DNA of 64,000 nucleotides from Campylobacter sp. US33a (GTDB lineage Bacteria; Campylobacterota; Campylobacteria; Campylobacterales; Campylobacteraceae): NCBI RefSeq assembly GCF_004378855.1, contig NZ_RYYL01000004.1, positions 1 to 64,000 of the forward strand, read 5' to 3'. Shown piece by piece: positions 16,755 to 25,488 of this stretch (position 1 is its first letter; each line of letters starts with the position of its first letter). The notes under the pieces were generated by a model. It saw only the letters and a program-made list of their open reading frames with translations, ran no database searches and was not told where the DNA came from. The position numbers and the translations under genes were made by a program.

Positions 16755-18068
16755 ATGAAGTGGAATTCTTTTGATACGCGTTGGATGCTTTCATTGTTTG
16801 GGACAGCAGTTGGTGCGGGGATTTTATTTTTGCCTATTAAGGCCGGTGTGGGTGGTTTTTGGCCTGTTGTTGTAATGTGTTTTATTATTTTTCCAATGGT
16901 TTATCTAAGCCATAGAGCTTTAAGTCGTTTTGTATGTCAAGCAAATGGTAATGATAAGGATATCACTCATGCGGCTGAAGAGTATTTTGGTAGAAAAGTG
17001 AGTATTTTTATATCTATTCTTTATTTTTTTGCTATTTTTCCTATTTGTTTGGCGTATTGTGTGGGTATAACTAATACTTTTGAAAGTTTTATTTATCATC
17101 AATTTTTGCCCCTTTTAAATTCAGAAGGTGTGTTTTCGGATGTCATTCGTGCTATGTATGAAGTAAGTGCGGATGTTGGAGGAAAAACCGTGGTAAGTTT
17201 ATTGCCTGTTTACCGTTTGTTTTTGGTCTTTATTTTGGTAAGTATTTTTATGCTTATTATGCTTTTTAGTGAAGAATTAATCACAAAAGTGTGTGAATGG
17301 CTTGTGTATCCTTTATGCGCTATACTTTTTGCATTTTCTTTATATCTTATCCCTTATTGGTCTTTTGAGAGTTTTAGTGCAGTACCTGGAGCGAAAGAAT
17401 TTATCACTATAGTATGGCTTACTTTGCCGGTTTTAGTGTTTTCTTTTAATCACTCACCAGCAATTTCTACTTTTTCTTTAAGTGTAAAAAGACAATATCC
17501 TGAAAATTCAGTACAAAAAGCAAATCAAATTTTGCTTAGAACCTCTGTAATGTTACTTGCTTTTGTTATGTTTTTTGTGGTATCTTGTGTGCTTTCTTTA
17601 ACTCCAGCCGAACTTGCTGAAGCTAGAGCGCAAAACATACCTGTGCTTTCTTATTTTGCTAATAAGCTTGATAATCCATTTATTTCTTATGGTGGTCCAT
17701 TAATCGCATTTTTAGCAATTTCTAGTTCGTTCTTTGGACATTATTTTGGTGCTAGAGAGGGTGCTTATGGTATAGTTAGAAAGTGTTGTAAATTAGCGGG
17801 CAATGAAAATCCAAATTTAAAAAAGATTGCGATTTATTCAACTTTAACGATGTATGTGATCATGTTAATCACTGCTTATATTAATCCTAGTATCTTGGGT
17901 TTTATAGAAAGTTTGGGTGGTCCAATCATTGCGGCAATTTTGTTCTTAATGCCAATTATTGCAATTTATACGGTTTCAAAAATGAAAAAATTCCAAAACA
18001 AAGCTTTAGATGCTTTTGTTTTTATTACGGGAATTTTAACTATAATTACCGTGATTTATACTTTTTAA
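16755..18068 (+). CDS. sdaC: L-serine transporter SdaC
   Basis: The 437-residue inner-membrane protein belongs to the hydroxy/aromatic amino acid permease family, with about eleven hydrophobic segments and the N-terminal GTAVGAGILFLPI motif that lines the substrate site. It imports L-serine with a coupling ion. It lies 9 bp upstream of the serine dehydratase gene, so uptake and breakdown are co-expressed. In C. jejuni this pair (Cj1625c/Cj1624c) supports growth on serine and gut colonisation. Confidence 0.93.
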   Translation: MKWNSFDTRWMLSLFGTAVGAGILFLPIKAGVGGFWPVVVMCFIIFPMVYLSHRALSRFVCQANGNDKDITHAAEEYFGRKVSIFISILYFFAIFPICLAYCVGITNTFESFIYHQFLPLLNSEGVFSDVIRAMYEVSADVGGKTVVSLLPVYRLFLVFILVSIFMLIMLFSEELITKVCEWLVYPLCAILFAFSLYLIPYWSFESFSAVPGAKEFITIVWLTLPVLVFSFNHSPAISTFSLSVKRQYPENSVQKANQILLRTSVMLLAFVMFFVVSCVLSLTPAELAEARAQNIPVLSYFANKLDNPFISYGGPLIAFLAISSSFFGHYFGAREGAYGIVRKCCKLAGNENPNLKKIAIYSTLTMYVIMLITAYINPSILGFIESLGGPIIAAILFLMPIIAIYTVSKMKKFQNKALDAFVFITGILTIITVIYTF

Positions 18069-18077
18069 GGCTTTTTA

Positions 18078-19445
18078 ATGGGTAGTAATTTAAGTATATT
18101 TAAAATCGGTGTTGGTCCTTCCTCTTCTCATACTTTGGGACCATTATTGGCGGGTAATATGTTTTGTGAAAAAATTAAAACTCGCATTGATGAAATTTCT
18201 AAAATAGAAATTAAGCTTTATGGCTCTTTATCTTTAACAGGTAAAGGGCATTTAAGCGATAAGGCTATTTTATGGGGGCTTAGTGGCTTAAAAGCTAAAG
18301 AATTAAACGCGAGTTTGCAAGATGAGGTTTTTAAGCGTGCTTTAGAGAAAAGGATTTTGCTTTTAGATGGGATAAAAGAGCTTGATTTTGACTATGAAAA
18401 GGATTTGATTTTTGAAAAAGAATTTTTACCTTTGCACGAAAATGGTTTAAAAATTAGTGCTTTTAATAAAGAAAATGGTTTGATTTTAGAAGAAATTTAT
18501 TATTCTATTGGCGGTGGGTTTGTGATGAGTGAGGCTGAGCTAAAAAAACAACAAGAAGGGCAAGATGAATTTGTGCATACACCCTTAGAGCTTAATATCA
18601 ACAATGCTAAAGATGCTTTAAAAATTTGTGAAGAAAAAAACTGGAATTTAGCAAAGCTTTCTTATGAATATGAGTTGCAGTTTTTTACCAAAGAAGAAAT
18701 TAGGGCGTATTGCTTAGAAATTTGGGAAGTGATGCAAGAGGTTTTTTATAATGGAATTCATCCAAATTCAGATTATCTTCCTGGAAAACTTCATTTAAAG
18801 CGTCGTGCAAAAGGTTTAAATGAGCGCGTGGCAATGACTACGGATCCTATGGGGATTATTGATTTTATTTCTTTATATGCTATTGCTATTGCTGAAGAAA
18901 ATGCAAGTGGTGCTAGGGTTGTTACTGCACCTACAAATGGAGCTTGTGCGGTTGTGCCAGCTGTGATGCTTTATCTTAAAAATCATACCGTGGGTTTTAA
19001 TGATGAAAAGGCGATTGATTTTTTACTCACCGCTATGCTTATAGGCTCTTTTTATAAGAAAAATGCAAGTATAAGTGGTGCTGAAGCAGGATGTCAAGCA
19101 GAGATTGGTAGTGCGAGTTCAATGGCAGCAGGTGCTATGGCAACGGTTTTAGGAGCAAAGGCGAATGTGGCTTGCAATGCTGCTGAAATGGCTATGGAGC
19201 ATCATTTGGGCTTAACTTGCGATCCAGTAGCTGGGCTGGTGCAAATTCCTTGTATAGAAAGAAATGCTTTTGGGGCTATAAAAGCCATAAGTGCAGCTAG
19301 AATGGCAATGACGCGAAAAAGCACTCCTGTTGTAGGACTTGATGAGGTTATAAAAACTATGTATGAAACGGGCAAGGATATGAATTTAAAATACAAAGAA
19401 ACTTCGCTTGGGGGTTTAGCTACAAATTTAAAAAGTATTTGTTAA
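18078..19445 (+). CDS. sdaA: L-serine dehydratase (iron-sulfur, single chain)
   Basis: This 455-residue enzyme deaminates L-serine to pyruvate and ammonia with a 4Fe-4S cluster. The N-terminal domain has the PSSSHTLGP serine-binding motif (about 13-21). Cluster cysteines occur in GACAVVP, GAEAGCQAE and the CDPVAGLVQIPC region of the C-terminal domain. Both alpha and beta domains are in one chain. The pyruvate made here joins that from lactate oxidation in central metabolism. Confidence 0.95.
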   Translation: MGSNLSIFKIGVGPSSSHTLGPLLAGNMFCEKIKTRIDEISKIEIKLYGSLSLTGKGHLSDKAILWGLSGLKAKELNASLQDEVFKRALEKRILLLDGIKELDFDYEKDLIFEKEFLPLHENGLKISAFNKENGLILEEIYYSIGGGFVMSEAELKKQQEGQDEFVHTPLELNINNAKDALKICEEKNWNLAKLSYEYELQFFTKEEIRAYCLEIWEVMQEVFYNGIHPNSDYLPGKLHLKRRAKGLNERVAMTTDPMGIIDFISLYAIAIAEENASGARVVTAPTNGACAVVPAVMLYLKNHTVGFNDEKAIDFLLTAMLIGSFYKKNASISGAEAGCQAEIGSASSMAAGAMATVLGAKANVACNAAEMAMEHHLGLTCDPVAGLVQIPCIERNAFGAIKAISAARMAMTRKSTPVVGLDEVIKTMYETGKDMNLKYKETSLGGLATNLKSIC

Positions 19446-19456
19446 AAGGATAAAAA

Positions 19457-20137
19457 ATGAGCAAAAAGGCACTTTGTATTATTAGCGGGGGTATGGATAG
19501 CACTTTGTGTGCTTATTTGGCTAAAAAGCAAGGTTATGAAATTATTGCTTTACATTTTGATTATAATCAACGCACACAAGAAAAAGAAAAAGAATGTTTT
19601 AAACAAATTTGCAAGGCTTTAAAAGTAGAAAAATCTTATATTTTAGATGTAAGTTTTATAGCTAATATTGGTGGAAATGCCTTAACAGACAAAAATATAA
19701 ATATCCCTAAAAATGAACTTAATAAAAGCGATACCCCACCTATTACTTATGTGCCTTTTCGCAATGGAATTTTTTTAAGTATAGCAGGATCTTTAGCCGA
19801 AAAAGAAAATTGTGAAAGTATTTTTATCGGCGTAGTAGAAGAAGATAGTAGTGGGTATCCTGATTGCACGCAAAGCTTTATCCAAAAGGCGCAAGAATTT
19901 ATCAATGAAGGCACGAGCAAGGATTTTAAAACTCAGATTAAAACCCCACTTGTTCATCTTAAAAAGGCTGAAATTGTCGCTTTGGCTTTGAGTGAAAATG
20001 TGCCTTTAGAGCTCACTTGGTCATGTTATGAAAGTCAAGATTTAGCTTGTGGAGAATGCGATAGTTGCTTGCTTCGCTTAAGAGGCTTTGAAGAAGCGGG
20101 CTTTAAAGATAAAATTGCTTATAAAAATGCGCATTAG
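19457..20137 (+). CDS. queC: 7-cyano-7-deazaguanine synthase QueC
   Basis: This 226-residue enzyme turns 7-carboxy-7-deazaguanine into preQ0 for queuosine. The PP-loop is SGGMDS (10-15), and the zinc site is the C-terminal cysteine cluster CGECDSC preceded by CYES. The start follows AAAAGGA 12 bp after sdaA. Other queuosine genes in this window (queE, queD) lie 30 kb away. The 3' end overlaps the acetyltransferase start by 11 bp. Confidence 0.95.
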   Translation: MSKKALCIISGGMDSTLCAYLAKKQGYEIIALHFDYNQRTQEKEKECFKQICKALKVEKSYILDVSFIANIGGNALTDKNINIPKNELNKSDTPPITYVPFRNGIFLSIAGSLAEKENCESIFIGVVEEDSSGYPDCTQSFIQKAQEFINEGTSKDFKTQIKTPLVHLKKAEIVALALSENVPLELTWSCYESQDLACGECDSCLLRLRGFEEAGFKDKIAYKNAH

Positions 20138-20558
20138 GCATTTTAAATGTTTAAGTTCAGAGCTTAAAAATGCTTTGATAGAGCTTTGGGAGCAAAGTGT
20201 TAGAGCGAGTCATCATTTTTTAACAGAAGAAGATATAAGTAAAATCAAACAATATTTAAATGGCGATGAGGCTTTTATACGCATTGAGTTTTTATTTATT
20301 TATGAAAATAATGAATTTGTAGGCTTTTTAGGCTTTTGTCAAACAAGCATTCAAATGCTTTTTATCCACCCAAATTTTTTTCGCAAAAATTACGGCACTA
20401 GCCTCGTAAATTTTGCAATCACTCATTTTGAGCTTGATAAGATTGAAGTTAATCTTGATAATGAAAAAGCCTTGAAATTTTATGAAAAATTAGGCTTTCA
20501 AATTTATGATAGATATGTAGATGAATTTGGCTTTGTTTTGCTTAAAATGAAGAGATAG
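20127..20558 (+). CDS. GNAT-family N-acetyltransferase, YjaB-like
   Basis: The product starting MRIRHFKC (143 residues) has the GNAT fold: [14 protein letters not shown] resembles the N-terminal helix of E. coli YjaB, followed by [16 protein letters not shown], the acetyl-CoA pyrophosphate-binding loop region, and a terminal strand ending [13 protein letters not shown] prefer ATG at 20127 over the upstream in-frame start at 20088, because it matches the family N-terminus and needs only an 11-bp overlap with queC. The substrate is unknown. Its 3' end overlaps the convergent DUF411 gene by 17 bp. Confidence 0.8.
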   Translation: MRIRHFKCLSSELKNALIELWEQSVRASHHFLTEEDISKIKQYLNGDEAFIRIEFLFIYENNEFVGFLGFCQTSIQMLFIHPNFFRKNYGTSLVNFAITHFELDKIEVNLDNEKALKFYEKLGFQIYDRYVDEFGFVLLKMKR

Positions 20559-20988
20559 CTTTATCACCTATAAAAAAGTCATAAAGTTCGTAACTTCCGT
20601 CTTTTTTCATCAAAATTACAGGATATTTTTCATAATGACCTTGCTCCATTCCAGGACTTCCTTGTGGCATATTTGGCGCTGAAATTCCAATCACTCCTTT
20701 AGGCTTGTTTTCAAGTAGCCACGCCACTGCACTTTGTGGCACATGTCCTTCTATGGCATAACCATCAATTACTCCCGTGTGGCAACTTTGGTATTCTTCT
20801 TTAATACCTAAATTTTGTTTTATTTGTAAGAAATCATTGGTTTTGATTGTTTTAACTTCATAGCCATTTTTTTGCATATATTGAGCCCAAAGATCACAAC
20901 ATCCACAAGTTGGACTTTCATAAATGACTAAATTTTTTGCTTGCAAAAAAGATGCAATTGCTATCATAGTGAAGGTAATTTTTTTCAT
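20542..20988 (-). CDS. Periplasmic DUF411 metal-binding protein
   Basis: This 148-residue protein has a cleavable signal peptide (about 1-17, ending FLQAKN). The mature part carries the DUF411 thiol motif TCGCCD (C28, C30, C31), then SCHTG and EGHVP, with a methionine/histidine-rich segment (PNMPQGSPGMEQGH). Family members are linked to copper or silver handling in the periplasm. It is monocistronic, with AAAGGA before the ATG. Confidence 0.85.
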   Translation of the reverse strand: MKKITFTMIAIASFLQAKNLVIYESPTCGCCDLWAQYMQKNGYEVKTIKTNDFLQIKQNLGIKEEYQSCHTGVIDGYAIEGHVPQSAVAWLLENKPKGVIGISAPNMPQGSPGMEQGHYEKYPVILMKKDGSYELYDFFIGDKAISSF

Positions 20989-21134
20989 TTTTATCCTTTA
21001 AAATTTGTTTTGAAATAATACTTTTTAAGAGTAAATACAATGCTCTTGTTTTTGGCAATTAGAGCTATTTTTTTAAACCATTTAAAGCGATAATGGCTTT
21101 ATAAATGTTTTAAGTATAAAAAAGGGATTTAAAG

Positions 21135-21219
21135 TGGTGCGGATGAAAGGACTTGAACCTTCACGCATTGCTGCACCAGATCCTAAGTCTGGCGTGTCTG
21201 CCAATTTCACCACATCCGC
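21135..21219 (-). tRNA. tRNA-Leu (UAG)
   Basis: On the minus strand a cloverleaf with acceptor GCGGATG/CATCCGC, a long variable arm and the TTCAAGT T-loop ends in encoded CCA. The anticodon loop CTTAGGA gives anticodon TAG. It is the last gene of the five-tRNA operon. Confidence 0.93.
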
Positions 21220-21224
21220 AAAAG

Positions 21225-21301
21225 TGGTACGCCCAAGAGGATTCGAACCTCTGACCTACGGCTTAGAAGGCCGTTGCTCTATCCAGCTGAGCTATGAACG
21301 C
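21225..21301 (-). tRNA. tRNA-Arg (UCU)
   Basis: A 77-nt tRNA with TAGCTCAG D-stem, GGTTCGAATCC T-arm and encoded CCA. The anticodon loop CTTCTAA gives TCT, reading AGA/AGG, the major arginine codons in this AT-rich genome. It lies 5 bp from tRNA-Leu. Confidence 0.93.
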
Positions 21302-21317
21302 ATATAAAGAATTTTGG

Positions 21318-21394
21318 TGGTGCGCCCGATAGGAATCGAACCCATAACCTACAGATCCGAAGTCTGTCGCTCTATCCAGTTGAGCTACGAGCGC
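21318..21394 (-). tRNA. tRNA-Arg (UCG)
   Basis: A 77-nt tRNA with acceptor GCGCTCG pairing to CGGGCGC (one G-U pair), GGTTCGATTCC T-arm and encoded CCA. The anticodon loop CTTCGGA gives TCG, reading CGN codons. Confidence 0.92.
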
Positions 21395-21397
21395 TGA

Positions 21398-21475
21398 TGG
21401 GGTGAGTGATGGGAATTGAACCCACGACCCTCAGGACCACAATCTGATGCTCTAACCGACTGAGCTACACTCACC
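21398..21475 (-). tRNA. tRNA-His (GUG)
   Basis: A cloverleaf with acceptor GTGAGTG/CACTCAC, the extra 5' G typical of histidine tRNA and encoded CCA. The anticodon loop TTGTGGT gives GTG. It lies 3 bp upstream of tRNA-Arg(UCG). Confidence 0.92.
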
Positions 21476-21498
21476 ATTTTGTATAAATTTATAGAAAA

Positions 21499-21576
21499 TG
21501 GTCGGGGTGAAAGGATTCGAACCTTCGGCCCCTTGGTCCCAAACCAAGTGCGCTAACCAGACTGCGCTACACCCCG
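21499..21576 (-). tRNA. tRNA-Pro (UGG)
   Basis: A 78-nt tRNA with acceptor CGGGGTG/CACCCCG, anticodon stem CTTGG/CCAAG and loop TTTGGGA, giving anticodon TGG; CCA is encoded. It is the first gene of the operon, about ten bases after the predicted transcription start. Confidence 0.93.
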
Positions 21577-21593
21577 ATAAAAATAAAAGCAAT

Positions 21594-21622
21594 ATTGTAT
21601 ATAAAAATATTTCAAAAGTCAA
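21594..21622 (-). promoter_or_regulatory. Sigma-70 promoter of the tRNA operon
   Basis: Reading on the minus strand, -35 TTGACT (21617-21622) is separated by exactly 17 bp from -10 TACAAT (21594-21599). It is one of the few promoters here with a recognisable -35, as expected for a strong stable-RNA promoter. It lies 18 bp upstream of tRNA-Pro. Confidence 0.75.
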
Positions 21623-21753
21623 GAGAAATTTTGATTTATTATAGACGGAAAGCAAAAATAATTTTTTGATTTATTATAAATATAATTTAAATTTTTTATA
21701 TAAATATATAAAATAGTTAAAAAATATTTTTATTTATTTATATAAAATTCATA

Positions 21754-21759
21754 TATAAT
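21754..21759 (+). promoter_or_regulatory. -10 element for the cytochrome (SHP-DHC-cyt b) operon
   Basis: TATAAT lies 53 bp upstream of the first ATG (21813) in a very AT-rich 235-bp spacer between the tRNA promoter and the operon. The remainder of the spacer shows only A/T runs. Confidence 0.5.
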
Positions 21760-21812
21760 TCACACTATTTGAGTGAAAATTACCTTTTTAATTCCACAAT
21801 AAAGGCAAGGGT

Positions 21813-22226
21813 ATGAAAAAAATATTTTTAATCTTGGTGTTAAATTCATATTTGTTTTCAAGCGAATTTAATCAAGCTATGCAAGAATACATTAATGAAT
21901 TGAAAAATCAAGCAAAAAGTGAAAATCCTAGTTTTGTTGATTTTGATACTAAGAGAGGTGAAATTATTTTTAGCACTAAAAATAAAGGCAAAAATGGTGA
22001 ATTGATTTCTTGTCAGAGTTGTCATAATGCTGATTTGACAAAGGAAGCTACGAATATTTTTACAAATAAAACCATAGCACCTTTAGCACCAAGTGTAAAT
22101 AAAAACAGACTTAGCGATGTTAAAGAAGTGAAAAAATGGCTTAAAAGAAATTTTAAAGATGTGTATTTGCGTGAAGGAAGCGCGATAGAAAAAGGTGATG
22201 TGCTTTATTATCTTATAAAACAATAA
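21813..22226 (+). CDS. SHP-type monoheme cytochrome c (DUF1924)
   Basis: This 137-residue periplasmic protein has a signal peptide (about 1-17) and one c-type heme site, CQSCH (67-71). The segment APLAPSVNKNRLSD followed by EVKKWLKRNFKDVY and EKGDVLYYL matches the DUF1924 family, whose prototype is the oxygen-binding sphaeroides heme protein SHP. Those proteins bind small ligands at the heme and receive electrons from a diheme cytochrome and a b-type cytochrome, exactly the two genes that follow. The physiological substrate is not fixed by sequence. It is the first gene of a three-gene operon, 9 bp before the next. Confidence 0.8.
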   Translation: MKKIFLILVLNSYLFSSEFNQAMQEYINELKNQAKSENPSFVDFDTKRGEIIFSTKNKGKNGELISCQSCHNADLTKEATNIFTNKTIAPLAPSVNKNRLSDVKEVKKWLKRNFKDVYLREGSAIEKGDVLYYLIKQ

Positions 22227-22235
22227 GGATGGATT

Positions 22236-22748
22236 ATGAAAAAGCTTTTATTTGTTATTTTTGTGTTTGTTGGTATTTTAAATGCGAAAGATTATAATTA
22301 TTATACAACTGATGTGGCTCCTGTAAATAATGATTTGTATAAGAAAGAATGCGCAAGTTGTCATTTTGCTTATCAGCCAGGGCTTTTACCTAGTAGCTCT
22401 TGGCAACACATAATGGATAATTTAGAAAATCATTATGGAAGCGATGCAAGTTTAGATGAAAATGATGCAAGGAAAATTTTGGCATATTTATTGGAAAATT
22501 CGAGCGAAAAATCTAATTATAAAAGAAGCATAAAAATCACTAATTCTCTCCAAAATGGTGTAGTTTATACTTCTTTGACGCAAATTCCTTATTTGCAGAA
22601 AAAACATAGAAAAATTCCAAAACACTTAATAGAGCAAAAAGAAGTGGGATCTTTGGCAAGATGTACCGCATGTCATAAACAAGCAGATAAGGGAATTTAT
22701 AATGATGAAGATGTTTATATACCAAATTATGGAAGAATGAATGACTAA
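22236..22748 (+). CDS. Diheme cytochrome c (DHC type)
   Basis: This 170-residue protein has a signal peptide (about 1-17) and two heme sites, CASCH (39-43) and CTACH (143-147). Between them is the DHC-family core with LPSSSWQHIMDNLENHYG. DHC is the known electron donor to SHP. The start overlaps nothing (9-bp gap) and the end overlaps the cytochrome b gene by 8 bp. Its core is clearly related to the C-terminal domain of that next gene, so the domain has been duplicated within the operon. Confidence 0.85.
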   Translation: MKKLLFVIFVFVGILNAKDYNYYTTDVAPVNNDLYKKECASCHFAYQPGLLPSSSWQHIMDNLENHYGSDASLDENDARKILAYLLENSSEKSNYKRSIKITNSLQNGVVYTSLTQIPYLQKKHRKIPKHLIEQKEVGSLARCTACHKQADKGIYNDEDVYIPNYGRMND

Positions 22749-23832
22749 GAGTTATATTTGGACTTTTGTAAATCGTTTTTTACATGTTTTATTGATTGTT
22801 ACTTTTCTTTTATCGTATTTATTTTCAGATTTTGATAATTTGTTTTATTACCATGCTTTGCTGGGCGTGTTGTTTTTTGCTATTATCGCTTTTCGTATTA
22901 TTTGGGGTTTTGTGGGGACAAAATATTCTTTGTTTAAAGACTTTCAGTTCAAAGGACTTGCCAAATATTTATTTTCTATTTTAGCAATAAAAGAAAAACA
23001 TATAGGACACAATCCAGCTTCAAGTATAGCTATAATATTAATGCTTATTTTGGGAATTTTGATTTTTATCAGCGGAATGTTGGCTTTAGGTGTTGAAGAA
23101 AGAGCGGGATTTTTTGCAAAATTGTATTTTACATATGATGTATTTTCATATATTAAAGATTTGCATGAATTTTTTGTTAATTTTTTTGTATTTGTTGTAG
23201 TGATTCACATTTTAGGTGTTTTGATAGATAAATTTTACAATAAAGCCGATGCTTTAGACTCTATGATACATGGATACAAAAATACAAATATAAACGAAAG
23301 TGTATCTTTGAATATTTTTCAAAAAATATTTTTCGCAAGTTTTTTATTGTTTTTTATTGCCTTGTTTTTCTATCTGCTTTATCCCAAAAATCAAATTATC
23401 GGTATTAAAGATTTAAAATATGATTTTTCCTATATGCAAAACGAAGATTATAGCATTTATCAAAAAGAATGCGGTTCTTGTCATATAGCTTATGTTTCTT
23501 ATTTATTACCCAAAAAAGCGTGGAATAATATCATGAATAATTTGGAAAATCATTTTGGAGATGATGCTAGTTTGGACGAGATGGATAGAAAAGCGATTTT
23601 GTCTTTTTTGGAAAAGAATTCAATGGAAGAATTTAATACCAAATTTAAAGCGAATTTAAAAAATGAAAATGTAAATGAGATAGCTATAACAAATTATAAT
23701 TTTTATAAAAGAACACACCGCAAAATACCAGAGGAAGTTTTTCACTCGACAAAAGTGAAAAGTAGGGCAAATTGTCAAAATTGTCATCAATTCGCCCAAG
23801 AAGGATTTTTTTCAAAAAGTCAGATTATTTAA
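22741..23832 (+). CDS. Cytochrome b561-family membrane protein fused to a diheme cytochrome domain
   Basis: The 363-residue protein has an N-terminal di-heme b561 module (membrane segments within about 8-165) with candidate heme b ligands H15, H38, H142 and H156. A further membrane segment (about 192-214) leads to a periplasmic domain with two c-heme sites, CGSCH (244-248) and CQNCH (345-349). That domain parallels the separate diheme cytochrome: LPKKAWNNIMNNLENHFG against LPSSSWQHIMDNLENHYG. It would take electrons from menaquinol and pass them to DHC and SHP. The fusion is unusual. Its end overlaps the convergent terC by 8 bp. Confidence 0.82.
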   Translation: MTKSYIWTFVNRFLHVLLIVTFLLSYLFSDFDNLFYYHALLGVLFFAIIAFRIIWGFVGTKYSLFKDFQFKGLAKYLFSILAIKEKHIGHNPASSIAIILMLILGILIFISGMLALGVEERAGFFAKLYFTYDVFSYIKDLHEFFVNFFVFVVVIHILGVLIDKFYNKADALDSMIHGYKNTNINESVSLNIFQKIFFASFLLFFIALFFYLLYPKNQIIGIKDLKYDFSYMQNEDYSIYQKECGSCHIAYVSYLLPKKAWNNIMNNLENHFGDDASLDEMDRKAILSFLEKNSMEEFNTKFKANLKNENVNEIAITNYNFYKRTHRKIPEEVFHSTKVKSRANCQNCHQFAQEGFFSKSQII

Positions 23833-24661
23833 TCTGTTTTTTCTTTTTAGCTGCAATGATATTTAGAATTTCAGTCCCCAAAGCAAATACCATTGCAACA
23901 TAAATATAAGCTTTTCCAAAATGCAAATCTAAACTTTCTGAAACTAAAACAACGCCTATCATAATCAAAAAAGCAAGAGCTAGAATTTTAATACTAGGAT
24001 ATTTTTCCACAAAATCTGCAATAGGTTTTGAAGCAAAAAGCATCACAAGAACAGCTAAAATCACAGCAATAATCATGATCTCGATATTTTGAGCGATACC
24101 TACAGCAGTAATTACACTATCAAGGGAAAATACAATGTCAATAATGGCAATTTCAGCCACCACCACCCAAAGTTTAGAGCTTACTTTGATATGGTTAATA
24201 TTTTCCTCTTCGCTATGATTGTGTAAAATTTCATCTTTAATTTCTTTGATGGATTTAAAAATTAAAAACAATCCCCCAAAGAAAAGCACCAAATCTCTTC
24301 CTGAAATTTCACCCCAATAAGTTTCTAAATCAGGAATACCTCCGCCAAAAAATGCAAAAAACGAAGTCCCAAAAACTATAGAATTTACAGCCACTTCGCT
24401 AAGTTTTGATACATCACCTACATAGATTGAAAATAAGGGATTGATGAGTTTCATAACCCAAAAAAGTGATAAAAGTAGCAAAATTCTAGTAATCATCGCA
24501 AAACCAAGACCTAAAATTCTTCCTTTGTCGCGGTGTTGTGCAGGAAGTTTGCTTACTAAAATTGCTAAAAAGATGATATTATCTACACCTAAGACAATTT
24601 CAAGTGCAGCAAGCGTGATAAGAGTAAGCCAAGCATCAGGGCTAAATATCCATTCAAACAT
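23825..24661 (-). CDS. TerC-family integral membrane protein
   Basis: The 278-residue product has about seven to eight membrane segments and the two TerC hallmarks with buried acidic residues, LEIVLGVDNIIFLA near the N-terminus and DIVFSLDSVITA in the second half. TerC proteins export or handle metal ions such as manganese. I chose ATG at 24661 (MFEWIFSPDAW) because AAGGA precedes it at good spacing; the longer frame from 24691 has no such site. It corresponds to Cj0186c as I recall and marks the return of core genome between two accessory blocks. Confidence 0.88.
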   Translation of the reverse strand: MFEWIFSPDAWLTLITLAALEIVLGVDNIIFLAILVSKLPAQHRDKGRILGLGFAMITRILLLLSLFWVMKLINPLFSIYVGDVSKLSEVAVNSIVFGTSFFAFFGGGIPDLETYWGEISGRDLVLFFGGLFLIFKSIKEIKDEILHNHSEEENINHIKVSSKLWVVVAEIAIIDIVFSLDSVITAVGIAQNIEIMIIAVILAVLVMLFASKPIADFVEKYPSIKILALAFLIMIGVVLVSESLDLHFGKAYIYVAMVFALGTEILNIIAAKKKKQIK

Positions 24662-24775
24662 TAATTTCCTTATTGATTGTGAAATTTTCAAAGGGTAATT
24701 TTATAGTCTTAAAGCAAATAGTGTTTTAAAGATAATTTGGATAAACTAAAATTTGTCATAATAAAAGGATAAAAA

Positions 24776-25423
24776 ATGGTAAGGGATACTAGCAAAGATG
24801 AAGCGTATTTTACTAAAGAGATAATAGAAAGTGAAGAATCTATTAAAAGATCCGAAAAAATACTTTTAGAGCTTCCTTTTGGGCAAAGAGAAACTTGTCT
24901 TTTTTGTATAGAAGATAGAAAATTTCATCTTGCTATGGATAAATACTCTCGTGGTGATGATATAAATCTAGTTAAAAAAGATTTAGAAGCATACATACTA
25001 GAAAAAGAAAAAAATCGTTTAGAAAAAGGATTGGATATCAGCTGGTTTGATGGAAATGCTCTTGAACTTTGTATTAGAGTATTACTAGATATGGATAGTG
25101 CTTGTGTATTAGAATTAATAGAAGAAGATGAGAGAAAAAGAAGAGATATTCTCAATAGAGATTGGTTTTTACATTTTATAGGTTCTAAGGGTAAGAATTT
25201 AAATTTAGAACGCAAATGTATTCGCAAAGAACACGAGCTTATTAAAGAATTTGTAGCAACTCAAGATATTGAGTTTTTACATAAATATATGAAAAAACAT
25301 ACAAGATTAAGAGATCCTCTAGATACTTGGGATCTTGAAGGTGCAGCAATTGTAAAGCTAATGAATTTGGATAAAAAAGAAGAATTTAAACAATACAAAT
25401 ACTTTCCTTATGATTTAATTTAA
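24776..25423 (+). CDS. Probable PoNi-type immunity protein (DUF1911)
   Basis: This 215-residue cytosolic helical protein carries features of the PoNi/DUF1910-DUF1911 family, which neutralises polymorphic PoNe DNases: WFDGNALELCIRVLLDMD, the RDILNRDWFLHFIG helix, and a C-terminal WDLEGAAIVKLMNLD ending in YFPYDLI. No toxin gene is present next to it, so it would be an orphan immunity gene. It is preceded by AAAGGA and followed by a short hairpin (25429-25446). It is the first of five same-strand genes of similar character. Confidence 0.68.
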   Translation: MVRDTSKDEAYFTKEIIESEESIKRSEKILLELPFGQRETCLFCIEDRKFHLAMDKYSRGDDINLVKKDLEAYILEKEKNRLEKGLDISWFDGNALELCIRVLLDMDSACVLELIEEDERKRRDILNRDWFLHFIGSKGKNLNLERKCIRKEHELIKEFVATQDIEFLHKYMKKHTRLRDPLDTWDLEGAAIVKLMNLDKKEEFKQYKYFPYDLI

Positions 25424-25428
25424 TCTTA

Positions 25429-25446
25429 GTGGGTTTAAAAACCCAC
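25429..25446 (+). terminator. Short hairpin after the PoNi-like gene
   Basis: A 7-bp perfect stem (25429-25435 with 25440-25446) and 4-nt loop follow the stop codon by a few bases, then AAGGCTTTT. With only four T residues it would terminate poorly and may rather attenuate read-through into the next gene. Confidence 0.4.
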
Positions 25447-25488
25447 AAGGCTTTTCATGGCTAGAAAAAAACTTGAAAAGGAATTTAA

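Noticed and set aside
21061-21134. Terminator downstream of the tRNA operon (bulged stem AAACCATT/AATGGCTTT)
   Set aside because: The stem has a bulge and no T-run follows on the minus strand, so termination is not supported.
21452-21655. Minus-strand 67-codon frame with an apparent lipobox-like LLFLSGC
   Set aside because: It lies across the tRNA-Pro gene and its promoter; the lipoprotein look is accidental.
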